From Nematopogon swammerdamellus (lineage: Eukaryota > Arthropoda > Insecta > Lepidoptera > Adelidae), in contig OX336340.1 of NCBI GenBank assembly GCA_946902875.1, positions 4,113,739 to 4,177,738 of the forward strand: a DNA stretch of 64,000 nt. Direction: 5' to 3'. How positions within the stretch are numbered: position 1 is the stretch's first letter; each line of letters starts with the position of its first letter. The notes beneath the pieces are model-generated. The model saw only the letters and a list, made by a program, of their open reading frames with translations. It was not told the DNA's origin and did not search any database. A program made the position numbers and the translations under genes. Of this stretch, positions 21,045 to 29,800 are shown one piece after another.

Positions 21045-21069
21045 ACATGTTGTGATACTGTATCAGTTC
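21033..21069 (+). promoter_or_regulatory. Core promoter of the PLA2 gene
   Basis: TATAAAAT at 21033, overlapping the integrase stop, and TCAGTTC at 21063; 32 bp apart, 15 bp before the ATG. Confidence 0.7.
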
Positions 21070-21079
21070 AACGTTAGCT

Positions 21080-21859
21080 ATGGTAGTGACAAGACCTAAG
21101 CGCTGCGGTAAAGGGCTCCTCAACACGATCATCAGCAATCTGCCTGTGGAGTTACACGTCCCCGGATATCAGTACTGCGGCCCCGGTACGAAACTGAGTC
21201 GGCGACTAAAGCGCGGCGATCCCGGCATCAACCCGCTCGACGCGGCATGCAAAGATCACGACATTGCATACAATTTGAATAAGTCGGTTGAAGCGAGAAA
21301 TCAAGCCGACCAAATACTCGCAGAGAAGGCGTGGCAAAGGGTGGTTGCTAAAGACGCCGACTTGGGCGAAAAGGTGACCGCTTGGGGTGTGACCAATACG
21401 ATGAAAGTGAAATCAAAACTCGGAATGGGTATGAAGAAGAAGAAGAATAAGAGTGGGAGCAAGATACACCTGCAGCAAATAGTAAATTCTGCAAAGGATT
21501 CAATGCAAGTGGGTGGTATATCACCAATAAAATCAGCACTACAAGGCGCTCGCGCGGCCCTTAGAAAGGTCGGCGGAAAGCGAAATGTGCGCATACCGCG
21601 TATCTTACCCATCCCCACAAGGGTTGGCGGGGTGCTCCCCTTCCTCATTCCCCTGTTGGCTGGACTCAGCGCCACTGGAGCGTTAGCGGGAGGAGCGGCC
21701 GGTATTGCGAAGGCTGTCAACGACGCCAGCGCTGCAAAACGCCAATTGGAGGAGAACAAACGTCACAATTCAACGATGGAGGCGATTTCTCTAGGCAAAG
21801 GCGTGTACCTGAAACCATACAGACAAGGGTTCGGACTCTACCTGCCAAAAAACGGGTAA
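21080..21859 (+). CDS. Minor capsid protein with phospholipase A2 domain
   Basis: 259 residues from ATG 21080. Residues ~27-65 match the virion PLA2 fold: calcium loop YCGPGT (32-37) and catalytic segment DAACKDHDIAY with His60-Asp61. The same fold in parvovirus VP1 modifies membranes during entry. A basic region (~117-130) follows, then a hydrophobic segment (~185-212, FLIPLLAGLSATG) and a conserved-looking end GVYLKPYRQGFGLYL. Three VGG sites (144-146, 164-166, 182-184) could be cut by the neighbouring adenain-like protease (inference). The protease frame follows directly. Intact. Confidence 0.85.
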   Translation: MVVTRPKRCGKGLLNTIISNLPVELHVPGYQYCGPGTKLSRRLKRGDPGINPLDAACKDHDIAYNLNKSVEARNQADQILAEKAWQRVVAKDADLGEKVTAWGVTNTMKVKSKLGMGMKKKKNKSGSKIHLQQIVNSAKDSMQVGGISPIKSALQGARAALRKVGGKRNVRIPRILPIPTRVGGVLPFLIPLLAGLSATGALAGGAAGIAKAVNDASAAKRQLEENKRHNSTMEAISLGKGVYLKPYRQGFGLYLPKNG

Positions 21860-21861
21860 AT

Positions 21862-22215
21862 CTGCCGCGTCGAGCCCTCACCGATGCGGATCTGCTGAAA
21901 TTTGCGAGGGCATTAAGAATACCACATTTCCGCGGTGTTTTCATGCGCAACGATTTGCCGCGGCGTGTTTGGAAATATGAAGCGTCTGTTGTGAATCTCG
22001 ACGACAAGAGTCGGCCGGGGACGCATTGGGTAGCGTACAGGAAGAGTGGCGACACTGTAGTGTATTTCGATAGTTTTGGAGACCTTCGACCGCCGCAAGA
22101 TCTAATGAAATATTTTAATGTAGCCAGCGTCGATTATAATTATAATAGATATCAGGACTATGATACGGTCGTTTGCGGCCACTTGTGCCTTAAGTTTCTC
22201 GCCGGAGAATTGTAA
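21862..22215 (+). CDS. pro: Adenain-like cysteine protease, start codon unclear
   Basis: Predicted virion-maturation protease. The catalytic set is visible: His in GTHWVAY, Asp in YFDSFG, Gln in NRYQDYD and Cys in VVCGHLCL (about 55, 70, 98 and 105 counted from 21862). The first in-frame ATG is at 21943, but the frame upstream clearly codes family residues (DADLLKFARALRI, then FRGVF), so the true N-terminus lies before it. No ATG exists in that frame back to at least 21781. A CTG at 21862, 3 bases after the PLA2 stop, would give 117 residues, the usual family length. It may start at CTG, be reached from the PLA2 transcript, or have lost its start. Confidence 0.85.
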   Translation: MPRRALTDADLLKFARALRIPHFRGVFMRNDLPRRVWKYEASVVNLDDKSRPGTHWVAYRKSGDTVVYFDSFGDLRPPQDLMKYFNVASVDYNYNRYQDYDTVVCGHLCLKFLAGEL

Positions 22216-22427
22216 TATTATTATTATATTTCTATGCATTATGAGTGCATATATTGTATCTAGCATATATGATTGAAATATATATTTAAGTGTGAACATA
22301 CAGATGTATTTATTTGTGCAGAACCCTATTACCAAGCTATTATTTATCCATCAGTCTGCCAGTCCTTCTGTCTGTTGCCAGATTCATATGTGGCTCTGTC
22401 ACTAAGCCGTCTGCCCATCCGTCTGTC
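22216..22427. other. Spacer before the penton gene
   Basis: AT-rich non-coding sequence; an open frame entering from a TTG at 22314 has no family similarity until the penton ATG. Confidence 0.5.
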
Positions 22428-22464
22428 TATATAACCCTCTTACTCGTGCGATTTGCATCAGTCG
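22428..22464 (+). promoter_or_regulatory. Core promoter of the penton-type gene
   Basis: TATATAA at 22428 and TCAGTCG at 22458; 32 bp apart, immediately before GCCATGG. Confidence 0.75.
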
Positions 22465-22466
22465 CC

Positions 22467-23150
22467 ATGGATGAGTCTTTCATGTTAACGGTGTCAGGGG
22501 AATCCTCTACACTTCAGGCATCATATTTTCCTCCAATTGAATTATCCCCATTCAAACGTTACGCTCTCGGCCTCGTTGAGTTGCTGACTTTCAATTCCAT
22601 TCCGAATATTGATGTGGGATACAACAGAGTACGTATAGGAGATGATGTCATCACAATACCCACCGGGAGTTATGAGATACAAGATATTGAACGATACCTA
22701 CAGAGCGCTGTATCTCCGAGTGTCACCATAAGCCTGCAGCCCAACAACAATGAGCTGCGTAGTGAGATAAGGTGTACACAGCCCGTAGATCTCACCAGCG
22801 AAGACTCAATCGGACGCCTTCTGGGATTCAAACGACGCGTACTCGCGCCAAATATCCTACACAAGTCAGATTTACCAATCTCAATACTCAAAGTGAGTGC
22901 TTTGCGAGTTGAATGCAACATTACTACGGGCGCCTATATGAATGAGCACCGAGTGCATACAATTCACGAATTTTTCCCAGCAGTTCCACCCGGATATAAG
23001 ATCATTGAGGTACCGTCGCAAATCATTTACCTTCCAGTCGCCGTGCAGACAATACATACCCTGTTGTTGAAAATTGTCGATCAAGACGGCGCCGCGGTAA
23101 ATTTTCGAGGTGAAACTATCACGATACGGGTGCATATTAAAACGTCATAA
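22467..23150 (+). CDS. Minor capsid protein, penton-type
   Basis: Expected single-jelly-roll protein filling capsid vertices. 227 residues from ATG 22467, which sits in a strong context (GCCATGG) directly after the predicted transcript start. The longer open frame begins at a TTG and its extra N-terminus is not family-like. Recognisable blocks: FNSIPNIDVGYN, ITIPTGSYEIQDIERYL, IGRLLGFKRR, VECNITTGAYMN, and near the end EFFPAVPPGYKIIEVP, IIYLPV and KIVDQDGAAVNFRGE. Length and order match Polinton penton proteins. Intact. Confidence 0.88.
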   Translation: MDESFMLTVSGESSTLQASYFPPIELSPFKRYALGLVELLTFNSIPNIDVGYNRVRIGDDVITIPTGSYEIQDIERYLQSAVSPSVTISLQPNNNELRSEIRCTQPVDLTSEDSIGRLLGFKRRVLAPNILHKSDLPISILKVSALRVECNITTGAYMNEHRVHTIHEFFPAVPPGYKIIEVPSQIIYLPVAVQTIHTLLLKIVDQDGAAVNFRGETITIRVHIKTS

Positions 23151-23339
23151 ATGGGTATCGTGCACAACCCGAGGCGGACGCAAATCTATAATAGTACACC
23201 AACATGCCCGAAAGCCATCAGTCTTCGTACACCTCGCAAGGAGCGAACACATCCAGTAGGCGGGAGCCTAACACGTCAGAATATTCAATTTCTGAAGAGT
23301 CTGGGACTCCGTCTTCGTCGTCGTCGTGGGCGAGAGTAA
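23151..23339 (+). CDS. Small basic ORF (62 aa), uncertain
   Basis: ATG directly abuts the penton stop (TAAATGGG). The 62-residue product is Arg/Lys-rich, ends LRLRRRRGRE and has a VGG site, so a small DNA-binding core protein is possible. A second frame (ATG 23204, Ser-rich, EYSISEESGTPSSSSS) overlaps it. The capsid-gene promoter at 23187-23224 sits inside both. I cannot tell which, if either, is real. Confidence 0.3.
   Translation: MGIVHNPRRTQIYNSTPTCPKAISLRTPRKERTHPVGGSLTRQNIQFLKSLGLRLRRRRGRE
23187..23224 (+). promoter_or_regulatory. Core promoter of the major capsid gene
   Basis: TATAATAG at 23187 and TCAGTCTT at 23218; 33 bp apart. The leader to ATG 23392 would be about 170 nt. Confidence 0.6.
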
Positions 23340-23391
23340 GAAGAGTCATCTGCTGCTCCACCTGCTTCATTAGACTACATTGGCGTCCAAG

Positions 23392-24606
23392 ATGGCGGAA
23401 ATGTTAGCCATTAAACGTGGAGTGCTGTTTGACGAGTCCATCGCGCACTATGAGATTCATGCACACCAACCGTATGCGTCATCGACCTACCACAACAACG
23501 ATGAAGTCCGCATTGCAGTACAGAACCAAGATCTGTACATTCTGCCGAGCCATAGCGTACTGCACGTGCGAGGACGATTAACAGCAGCAGATGGCAGCAC
23601 CGCAGCAGCAACGACGACGAGTTTCGCCAATATGGGCGTGTGCCACCTCTTTGAGCAGATTCGCTATGAGATAAATGCTGTGGAGATTGATCGAAACAAA
23701 AATGTCGGCCTCACAACCCTCATGAAGGGCTATGTCTCCCTGACTTCAGACCAGATCAACACTAATATCGGCTGGTTGGAGGGTGATGATGACAAATTGA
23801 CCAACGCCGAGGGATACTTTGATGTAGCCATTCCACTGAAATTACTTCTCGGCTTCGCTGAAGACTATCACCGAATCGTGGTGAACGCCAAACACGAGTT
23901 GATTTTGACGCGAGTCAATAACGACGCCAACGCTGTCATCTCAGCGGCCGATGGGGACTTTAAAATTACAATCCACAAGATTGAATGGCTGCTCCCCTAT
24001 GTGAAAGTGGCGGATAAGGAGAAAATTCAACTACTCAATTACATCTCTCGAGATCCGGAGATTTCGATGAGTTTTCGCTCTTGGGACCTCTACGAATATC
24101 CATCACTACCGATGAGCACGAAACATGTGTGGGCCGTGAAGACTGCAACGCAACTCGAGAAACCGCGCTACGTCATCGTGGCCTTTCAGACGAAACGTAA
24201 AAATGCTGCGACGCAAGACGCCAGCTGCTTCGATCATTGCAAACTGAGTGATATTAAACTCTATCTGAATTCACAATGTTACCCGTACGTCAATCTGCAT
24301 ATTGACTTCAGTCGCAATCAATTTGCAGTGCTGTACGATTTGTTCTGCAGCTTTCAACGATCATACTATCAGAAAGAGGCAATGGAGCCTCTGATCACAA
24401 AGAAGCAATTTGAACAGAGCGCCCCTCTGATTGCCATAGATTGCTCTAAACAGAATGATAGCGTTAAAGCTGGTCCAGTGGACATCAAATTAGAGTTTGA
24501 ATCACATGCTCCTTTTCCACCGCAAACGTCGGCCTACTGTCTTATTATACACGATCGCATAGTTCAGTACACACCCATCAGCGGTACAGTGCGCAAATTA
24601 ATGTAG
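23392..24606 (+). CDS. mcp: Major capsid protein, double jelly-roll
   Basis: Forms the trimeric shell capsomers. 404 residues from ATG 23392 (AAGATGG context); the frame extends 4 codons further only to a TTG. Blocks known from Polinton capsid proteins are visible: YASSTYHNNDEVRIAVQNQD, LPSHSVLHVRG, FEQIRYEINAVEIDRNKNVG, then PLKLLLGFAEDYHRI in the first roll and ISRDPEISMSFRSWDLYEYP, KLYLNSQCYPYVNL and IIHDRIVQYTP in the second. Normal length, no stop or frameshift. It is the last rightward gene; AATAAA signals lie at 24709 and beyond. Confidence 0.92.
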   Translation: MAEMLAIKRGVLFDESIAHYEIHAHQPYASSTYHNNDEVRIAVQNQDLYILPSHSVLHVRGRLTAADGSTAAATTTSFANMGVCHLFEQIRYEINAVEIDRNKNVGLTTLMKGYVSLTSDQINTNIGWLEGDDDKLTNAEGYFDVAIPLKLLLGFAEDYHRIVVNAKHELILTRVNNDANAVISAADGDFKITIHKIEWLLPYVKVADKEKIQLLNYISRDPEISMSFRSWDLYEYPSLPMSTKHVWAVKTATQLEKPRYVIVAFQTKRKNAATQDASCFDHCKLSDIKLYLNSQCYPYVNLHIDFSRNQFAVLYDLFCSFQRSYYQKEAMEPLITKKQFEQSAPLIAIDCSKQNDSVKAGPVDIKLEFESHAPFPPQTSAYCLIIHDRIVQYTPISGTVRKLM

Positions 24607-24920
24607 GTTGCCCCCACTTATGTAAATAGATGTGGCACTTTTTTGAAATATTTTAGCATTAAGATTTAGTTGTACTAAGTGATTCTTGTAGTGTGTGAAA
24701 CAAAAAAATAAATATTTGCTGACGAAATTTAGGTTGCCCCATTTATGTAAATAATGGGTTTAAGTGACTTTTCTAAAACATATATCATGTACACTTTAGC
24801 ATTAAGATATTTTATGAAAATAAATAAACATTTCTGCTAACTTTTGTTTCATTTATGGGTGTGGGTGGGTTGAAATAAATGTATTCACTGTTAAATGTAA
24901 AAATATTTATTGAAAATTAA
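24607..24920. other. Convergent 3' region of capsid and BIR genes
   Basis: AT-rich, with several AATAAA signals on the plus strand, and TTTATT at 24906-24911, which is AATAAA for the minus-strand BIR gene. It contains a short direct repeat GTTGCCCC...TTATGTAAATA (24608 and 24732). Confidence 0.65.
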
Positions 24921-25304
24921 TCATTTCAAGTTAAAGGCTCCATCGTCTGATGGCGCATACAAGTATGGCGAATAGCTCGGAATGTCGATCTCGTCCAATC
25001 CTTTTGCTTTGACTGTGGCGAAGTCAGCTCCCTTCATTATGTAGACGAAAGCGCAGCGGTCTAGCCTCGTGTGTTCCTCCCACGGTGTGTCTTCCGGTCG
25101 CCACTGGTTGAGTGTTCCTCCGCAGTAAAAGCACGCCACTTTGTCACCAAAACCAGTGTAGAAAAACCCAGCCTTAACCATTTCTTCAGGCTTCTGCCGG
25201 AGGGCGCGTGGCCAATCGTTGAATGTTTGAAGACGTGCCGACTCGGACGAATAGCGCTCGTGCCTCGGCCCCGAGGTGTGCACGTGGATAGTCGTTAGCG
25301 ACAT
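24921..25304 (-). CDS. Single-BIR inhibitor-of-apoptosis-like protein
   Basis: Predicted apoptosis inhibitor carried by the Polinton. 127 residues from ATG 25304; the open frame continues upstream only to a TTG (25415) with no family similarity, and the promoter module 25403-25367 puts the transcript start 67 nt before this ATG. Residues ~24-90 form one BIR: RLQTFNDWP, AGFFYTGFGDKVACFYCGG, W68, then PWEEHTRLDRC. Zinc ligands are Cys58, Cys61, His78 and Cys84; His-x5-Cys is one residue shorter than usual. There is no RING finger and no second BIR. IAP genes are known in baculoviruses and insects. Whether it came from host or virus cannot be told here. Intact. Confidence 0.9.
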   Translation of the reverse strand: MSLTTIHVHTSGPRHERYSSESARLQTFNDWPRALRQKPEEMVKAGFFYTGFGDKVACFYCGGTLNQWRPEDTPWEEHTRLDRCAFVYIMKGADFATVKAKGLDEIDIPSYSPYLYAPSDDGAFNLK

Positions 25305-25366
25305 TGTAGCGGTGGGCGCAGGCGTGCAGCTCGGCGTAATGTTGGCGGCTGACTGCTCATCGTTGT

Positions 25367-25403
25367 CGACTGCGGTCACAGTGAGCGTGTCGGAATTTTT
25401 AAA
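25367..25403 (-). promoter_or_regulatory. Core promoter of the BIR gene
   Basis: On the minus strand, TTTAAAAA begins at 25403 and GCAGTCG has its A at 25371; spacing 32 bp, as in the capsid genes. Confidence 0.55.
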
Positions 25404-25448
25404 TGCACCAGCCAAACTTCCCCGCCGCCAAAGCCCGACGGCGACGGC

Positions 25449-26157
25449 GCCATGTCTGCATTCCTACACCATTAGGCTCCAACCTACCTGACTGACGATG
25501 CCTTAGTCATGCTGAGTATGAATACATTTCACAGAACAATTGTTAATGTTATATTTCTATTCAATGCGTAAGCGGAGTCAGTCGTTCCTACAGGTTGCTA
25601 CAGGTTTAAACCTGCCTCCCGACAATAGAGGTGAATCAACTACCCCTTATCAGGTAGACAATACGCACCACTCTTAGTTTATCTACCTCTATTTACCTGC
25701 GCTCGGTCGGCAGGGGTACTGTGGAGGGGTGAAGGCTGGGGCGAAGGGTGTGGCAGGGGCGGGGCGGGGTAGGGGGCAGGGGCGAAGCCTCGGTGCATGT
25801 GGAACCATGCTGGTGGGGTGCAGCACCCTGGAGCTGAACCATGACTCCGAAGGCCTACGTACGCCTCAAATGGATGGGGCGCAGCACCCTGACCTAGCAC
25901 CCTGGACCTGAACCCTGAATCTGGAACCCTGAATCCTGAATCCTAAGGCCTGAATCCTGAATCCGAAAGTCTGAACTCTGAATCCGAAGGCCTACGTACA
26001 CCCTCCAAATTGATGGGGCGCAGCACCCTGACCTGACACCCTGGAGCTGAACCCTGACTTCGAAGCCCTACGTACACCCCAAATTAGGCCACGCCCCCTG
26101 ATTCTCGGACTTAGAAAAATCACGAGTGTGTGCTCGGAGCCCCCTACATACCCTACT
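25449..26157 (-). repeat. Polinton right terminal inverted repeat
   Basis: Inverted copy of 8845-9558, ending CATACCCTACT. The BIR promoter starts just inside its inner edge. Confidence 0.93.
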
Positions 26158-26163
26158 AATCTT
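26158..26163. repeat. Polinton target-site duplication, right
   Basis: AATCTT, identical to 8839-8844. Confidence 0.95.
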
Positions 26164-26203
26164 CCATCCGACATATTTAGAATTGTTGTACCGTATATAT
26201 AAA

Positions 26204-26246
26204 GGCTGTACTTGGGAGGAAATATTATTTCCTCCCAAGTACAGCC
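26204..26246. repeat. 20-bp perfect foldback at a LINE 5' junction
   Basis: Arms 26204-26223 and 26227-26246 are exact inverted copies around ATT. The right arm is coding sequence of the LINE fragment that follows. Confidence 0.9.
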
Positions 26247-26390
26247 TGGGGTTTTTCAAAAGGGGCGTGAAAATTCTCCTATCAGGCCGGCATGGCATTC
26301 GCAATCCCCGTGCATCACAGAATGTCCATGGGCATCGTAAGTCACCTACCCGTAAGTGAAACGATGCCACATGTCGCGTTTTCCATAAAG
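26227..26390 (+). pseudogene. Jockey-like LINE 3' fragment
   Basis: Plus strand reads FPPKYSLGFFKRGVK and then LSGRHGIRNPRASQNVHGH, the same ORF2 tail as 2417-2500 (minus), followed by a related 3' end. Only the extreme C-terminus is left. Confidence 0.75.
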
Positions 26391-26575
26391 GAAACCTTGT
26401 CTGGTTGCTGAGTAATAGGCTTCGCAAAGTACAAAAAAAGTCTTAATTTTTTTTTTGTAGTTTTTTAGAAAGTAAATATAACATTTTATATATTAAAAGT
26501 TATGTAAAGAAAGAATGTACTTATGTATTTAAAAAAATGCTACTGGGCTTTTTTGAAGCGTTGAATCATTTAGTG

Positions 26576-26580
26576 GTAAT
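26576..26580. repeat. BEL/Pao target-site duplication, left
   Basis: GTAAT, repeated at 33144-33148. Confidence 0.9.
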
Positions 26581-26841
26581 TGTTGTGGGTTGGAGTTTCT
26601 CATCTTGTGGTTAAAATGAAAGTCGACTTCTTCCCAATATGTGGTGTAATGAAATGACTGATATGTAAATTAATGACATTGATGTAAATATGTAAACAAA
26701 AGAGCGTGCGCCCGCACTGGCGGCTGATGGACGGCACACTGGCTGCGCTCGCCTCGCGGCGGCGGCACCGCGCGGTGGCGCGGCGTGAGGTGTGGGGCGG
26801 GGGGCAGCCCCTCCCCCGCTGCTGCACTGATGGCTCTAACA
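26581..26841 (-). repeat. BEL/Pao 3' LTR
   Basis: 261 bp, same sequence as 32883-33143 by eye. Confidence 0.95.
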
Positions 26842-26869
26842 TACCCCCCGGCGTTGAAAGCTTGCTCTT

Positions 26870-29800
26870 TCAACGGGTTTCTGCGGGAGAACAGGTGACG
26901 TCGTCGTTGAGTGGAAGAGGGCAGATTTTGGAGAAGGCTCGTCGCACCACTCCTCGCGCTGTCTTGATATCGGCGACCCTGGCAACACCGTCGCGCCCAG
27001 GATACACCTGCACGATGCGCCCGAGGCTCCACCGTAGCGGAGGGAGGTCGTCGTCCTTTATGACGACCATGGTCCCTTCGATGAGTTGGCTAGTTGTGGC
27101 TCTCCACTTCACGCGCTGCTGCAATTCGGCGACGTACTCCTTGTGCCATCGGCGCCAGAAGTGCTGGCGAAGCTGCTCGACTCTCTGGTATCGTGTGAGT
27201 CGATTCACGGCGACGTCTTCGAACCTGGGACTCGGCACAGAAGTTAAAGCTCGTCCGATGAGGATGTGGCCTGGAGTCAGAGGAAGGAGGTCGTCGTGAT
27301 GGGAAGACAGGGGAGACAAAGGACGGGAGTTTAATATTGCCTCTATTTGCACCAAAACAGAATACAACTCCTCAAACGTCAGATGTGAATTTCCTAGTAC
27401 ACGTTTTAGGTGATGCTTGGTCGATTTGACTCCCGCTTCCCACAGTCCGCCAAAATGTGGAGCATATGCTGGCGTGAAGTGAAACTGAATTGACTGATTT
27501 GACATATCTTCAGACAACGCCTTGGAATTTTCCTTAAAGAACTTGTAAAGTTCGTTGCGTGCCCCAACGAAGGACGTACCATTGTCTGAACTTATGTCAG
27601 TCGGTTTGCCCCGACGCGCAATGAAGCGTCGTAAGGCTAACAAATATGACTCTTTGGTTAAATCGCTGACCAGCTCCAGGTGGATGGCCTTAGTGGTGAA
27701 ACACACGAAAACAGCAATATACGTTTTGATCAGCCGGCAACCACGACCCTTCCTATCTGCTGCCATCACAGGACCTGCATAATCGACGCCCGTGGACTGG
27801 AATGGAAACCCTGGAACGACGCGCTGCTCAGGTAAGTGACCCATGATTGGACTAACTGTTTTTGGTTTCAGGCGGCTGCATCGGACACATTGGTGAGTAA
27901 TTTTCTTTGCTAAGTTTCTCCCCCTTACAGGCCAGAATGATTCCCTGATGGACGAGAGAAGGAGCTGTGGTCCAGCATGCATTAACTGTAAGTGTTCGTG
28001 TCTAAATAGTAAATGTGAAACTGGGTGGTCCGCGCTGATTATAATGGAATGTTTCTTTTCAAATGCGAAATCTGAATTTTCAAGTCGACCTCCCACGCGC
28101 ATAAGGCCGGAGGGGTCGATGAATGGATTTAAGCTGGCGATAGCGCCTTTTAAAACTTGATTTTTCTTTTGCAAGATTGTCAACTCTAATGGAAATGACT
28201 CCACCTGCACGACCTTGAATAGGTGAACAGTTGCAGCATCCAGTTCTTGTACGGTAAGTGGACCGTTTTTTCTAATGTTTTCTTTTCTAGCGTTATGAAT
28301 AAACCGCAGGACATAAGCTATTGAACGCTTAAGCCGTTGGAAGTTTGAGAACCGCGAGAACGGGAAGACGTCTGGAGAAGCAAACGAGATCAAACATTGA
28401 GTTTGTGGTCTCATTTCAGGTAAGTCTTCGTCGCACTCACCTGCCTGGAACTTGGGCCAAGCCGGTTCTTGGTGAGTGAGAAACTGTGGACCCGACCACC
28501 ATAATGCTGAACGTTCAACGATATTGGGACTAACACCACGAGACAGCAGATCTGCAGGATTTTCTGCGGTGGGCACGTGACGCCATGTATGTTTATTGCA
28601 GAGTTCCTGAATATCTGCAACTCGATTTTTAACGAATGGTTTGAGTTTGCTGGGGTTGGTTTTCAACCAGCCCAAAACTATGGAAGAGTCAGTCCATAGA
28701 AAGCATCTTTGAATGTTTAACCGTAGTGAGCCGATAACCTTTGTCGTGAGTCGTGCACCTACCAACGCACCGCACAGCTCAAGGCGCGGAATTGTTGTTG
28801 GTTTTATCGGTGCGACCTTGCTTTTGGAGCACAACAGATGAACTTCGATGTGCTCTGAATTTATTGAACGGACGTACGTGCACGCCCCGTATGCGTCCTG
28901 AGACGCATCACAAAATGTGTGTATTTCAATGACATTTGGGCCATCGCAAATGACTCGTCTTGGAATCCGTACCAGCTCTAATTGTGGCAGATGTGATACG
29001 GATTTTATCCAAGCAGAACGAATCTCTTCTGGGAGAGGGTCGTCCCATGATAGTTTGTGAAGCCAAAGCTTCTGGAGGATGATTTTTGCCTGAATTATGG
29101 AAAGACTGAGAAGACCCAAAGGATCGAAAATGTGCGCAATGGTCGACAATATGCTCCGTTTCGTAAATGTGAGTTGGTCATTCTGAACGTTTATGCTGAT
29201 GTTCAGTTCGTCCGTTGTGCTCGACCAGCCCAATCCGAGAGTCTTGCATTGATTTTCTGCGCTCAGGTCTAGATTCAGGTTGTCCGTGTTAGGTGCAGAC
29301 AGTAATCTGCGTTCATTCGAACGCCATTTTCTCAAAGAGAGACAACCTGACTCCAGCACCTGGGCAACTTTGCTGCGAATCAATGCAAGCTGCTCAATTG
29401 TGTCGGCTCCGGTGAGCATATCGTCGACATAAAAATCTTTGTGTATGATTTCAGATATGATTCCGTCAGTACACTCTTCGGCTAACTGCTTCAGACATGG
29501 CACTGCTAAGAAGGGTGCCGATGCAGTCCCATATGTAACTGTGTTTAGCTCGTAGGTTTTTAATTTATGTGAAGGATCCTCTCTCCAGAAGATTTGCTGT
29601 AGTCGTCTTTGGTCTGCATTTACAAGGACCTGTCGATACATCTTCTCAATGTCGGCCGAGATCACGAATTTGTGTTGCCTAAAACGAAGAAGTATCGACA
29701 GGAGATCGTCTTGTATTGTCGGCCCCACCATCTGGATGTCATTGAAGGACACTCCAGACGTAGTGGGCGCACTTGCATTGAAAACAGCTCGTAGCTTAGT

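Larger units (their letters stand above)
8845..26157 (+). mobile_element. Complete Maverick/Polinton (virus-like), 17.3 kb
   Basis: The element has inverted repeats of about 0.71 kb, ends AGTAGGGTATG...CATACCCTACT, and a 6-bp AATCTT duplication. Every hallmark gene is present: protein-primed DNA polymerase B, FtsK/HerA-type packaging ATPase, rve integrase, adenain-like protease, double-jelly-roll major capsid and penton-type minor capsid. It also has DUF8207-like, fibre-like, PLA2 and BIR genes. All genes run rightward except the BIR gene at the right end. Most frames are intact. Departures from an intact element are a tandem duplication in the polymerase region, an ATPase fossil (in two copies), and a protease with no in-frame ATG. 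This family is also described as endogenous adintovirus-like viruses. Confidence 0.97.

Noticed and set aside
23336..23373. Intron in the major capsid leader
   Set aside because: GTAAG and TTAG are present, but the interval is only 38 bp, too short for a normal insect intron.
25305..25415. 37 extra N-terminal residues for the BIR protein
   Set aside because: Starts at TTG, shows no BIR-family similarity, and contains the predicted promoter and transcript start.
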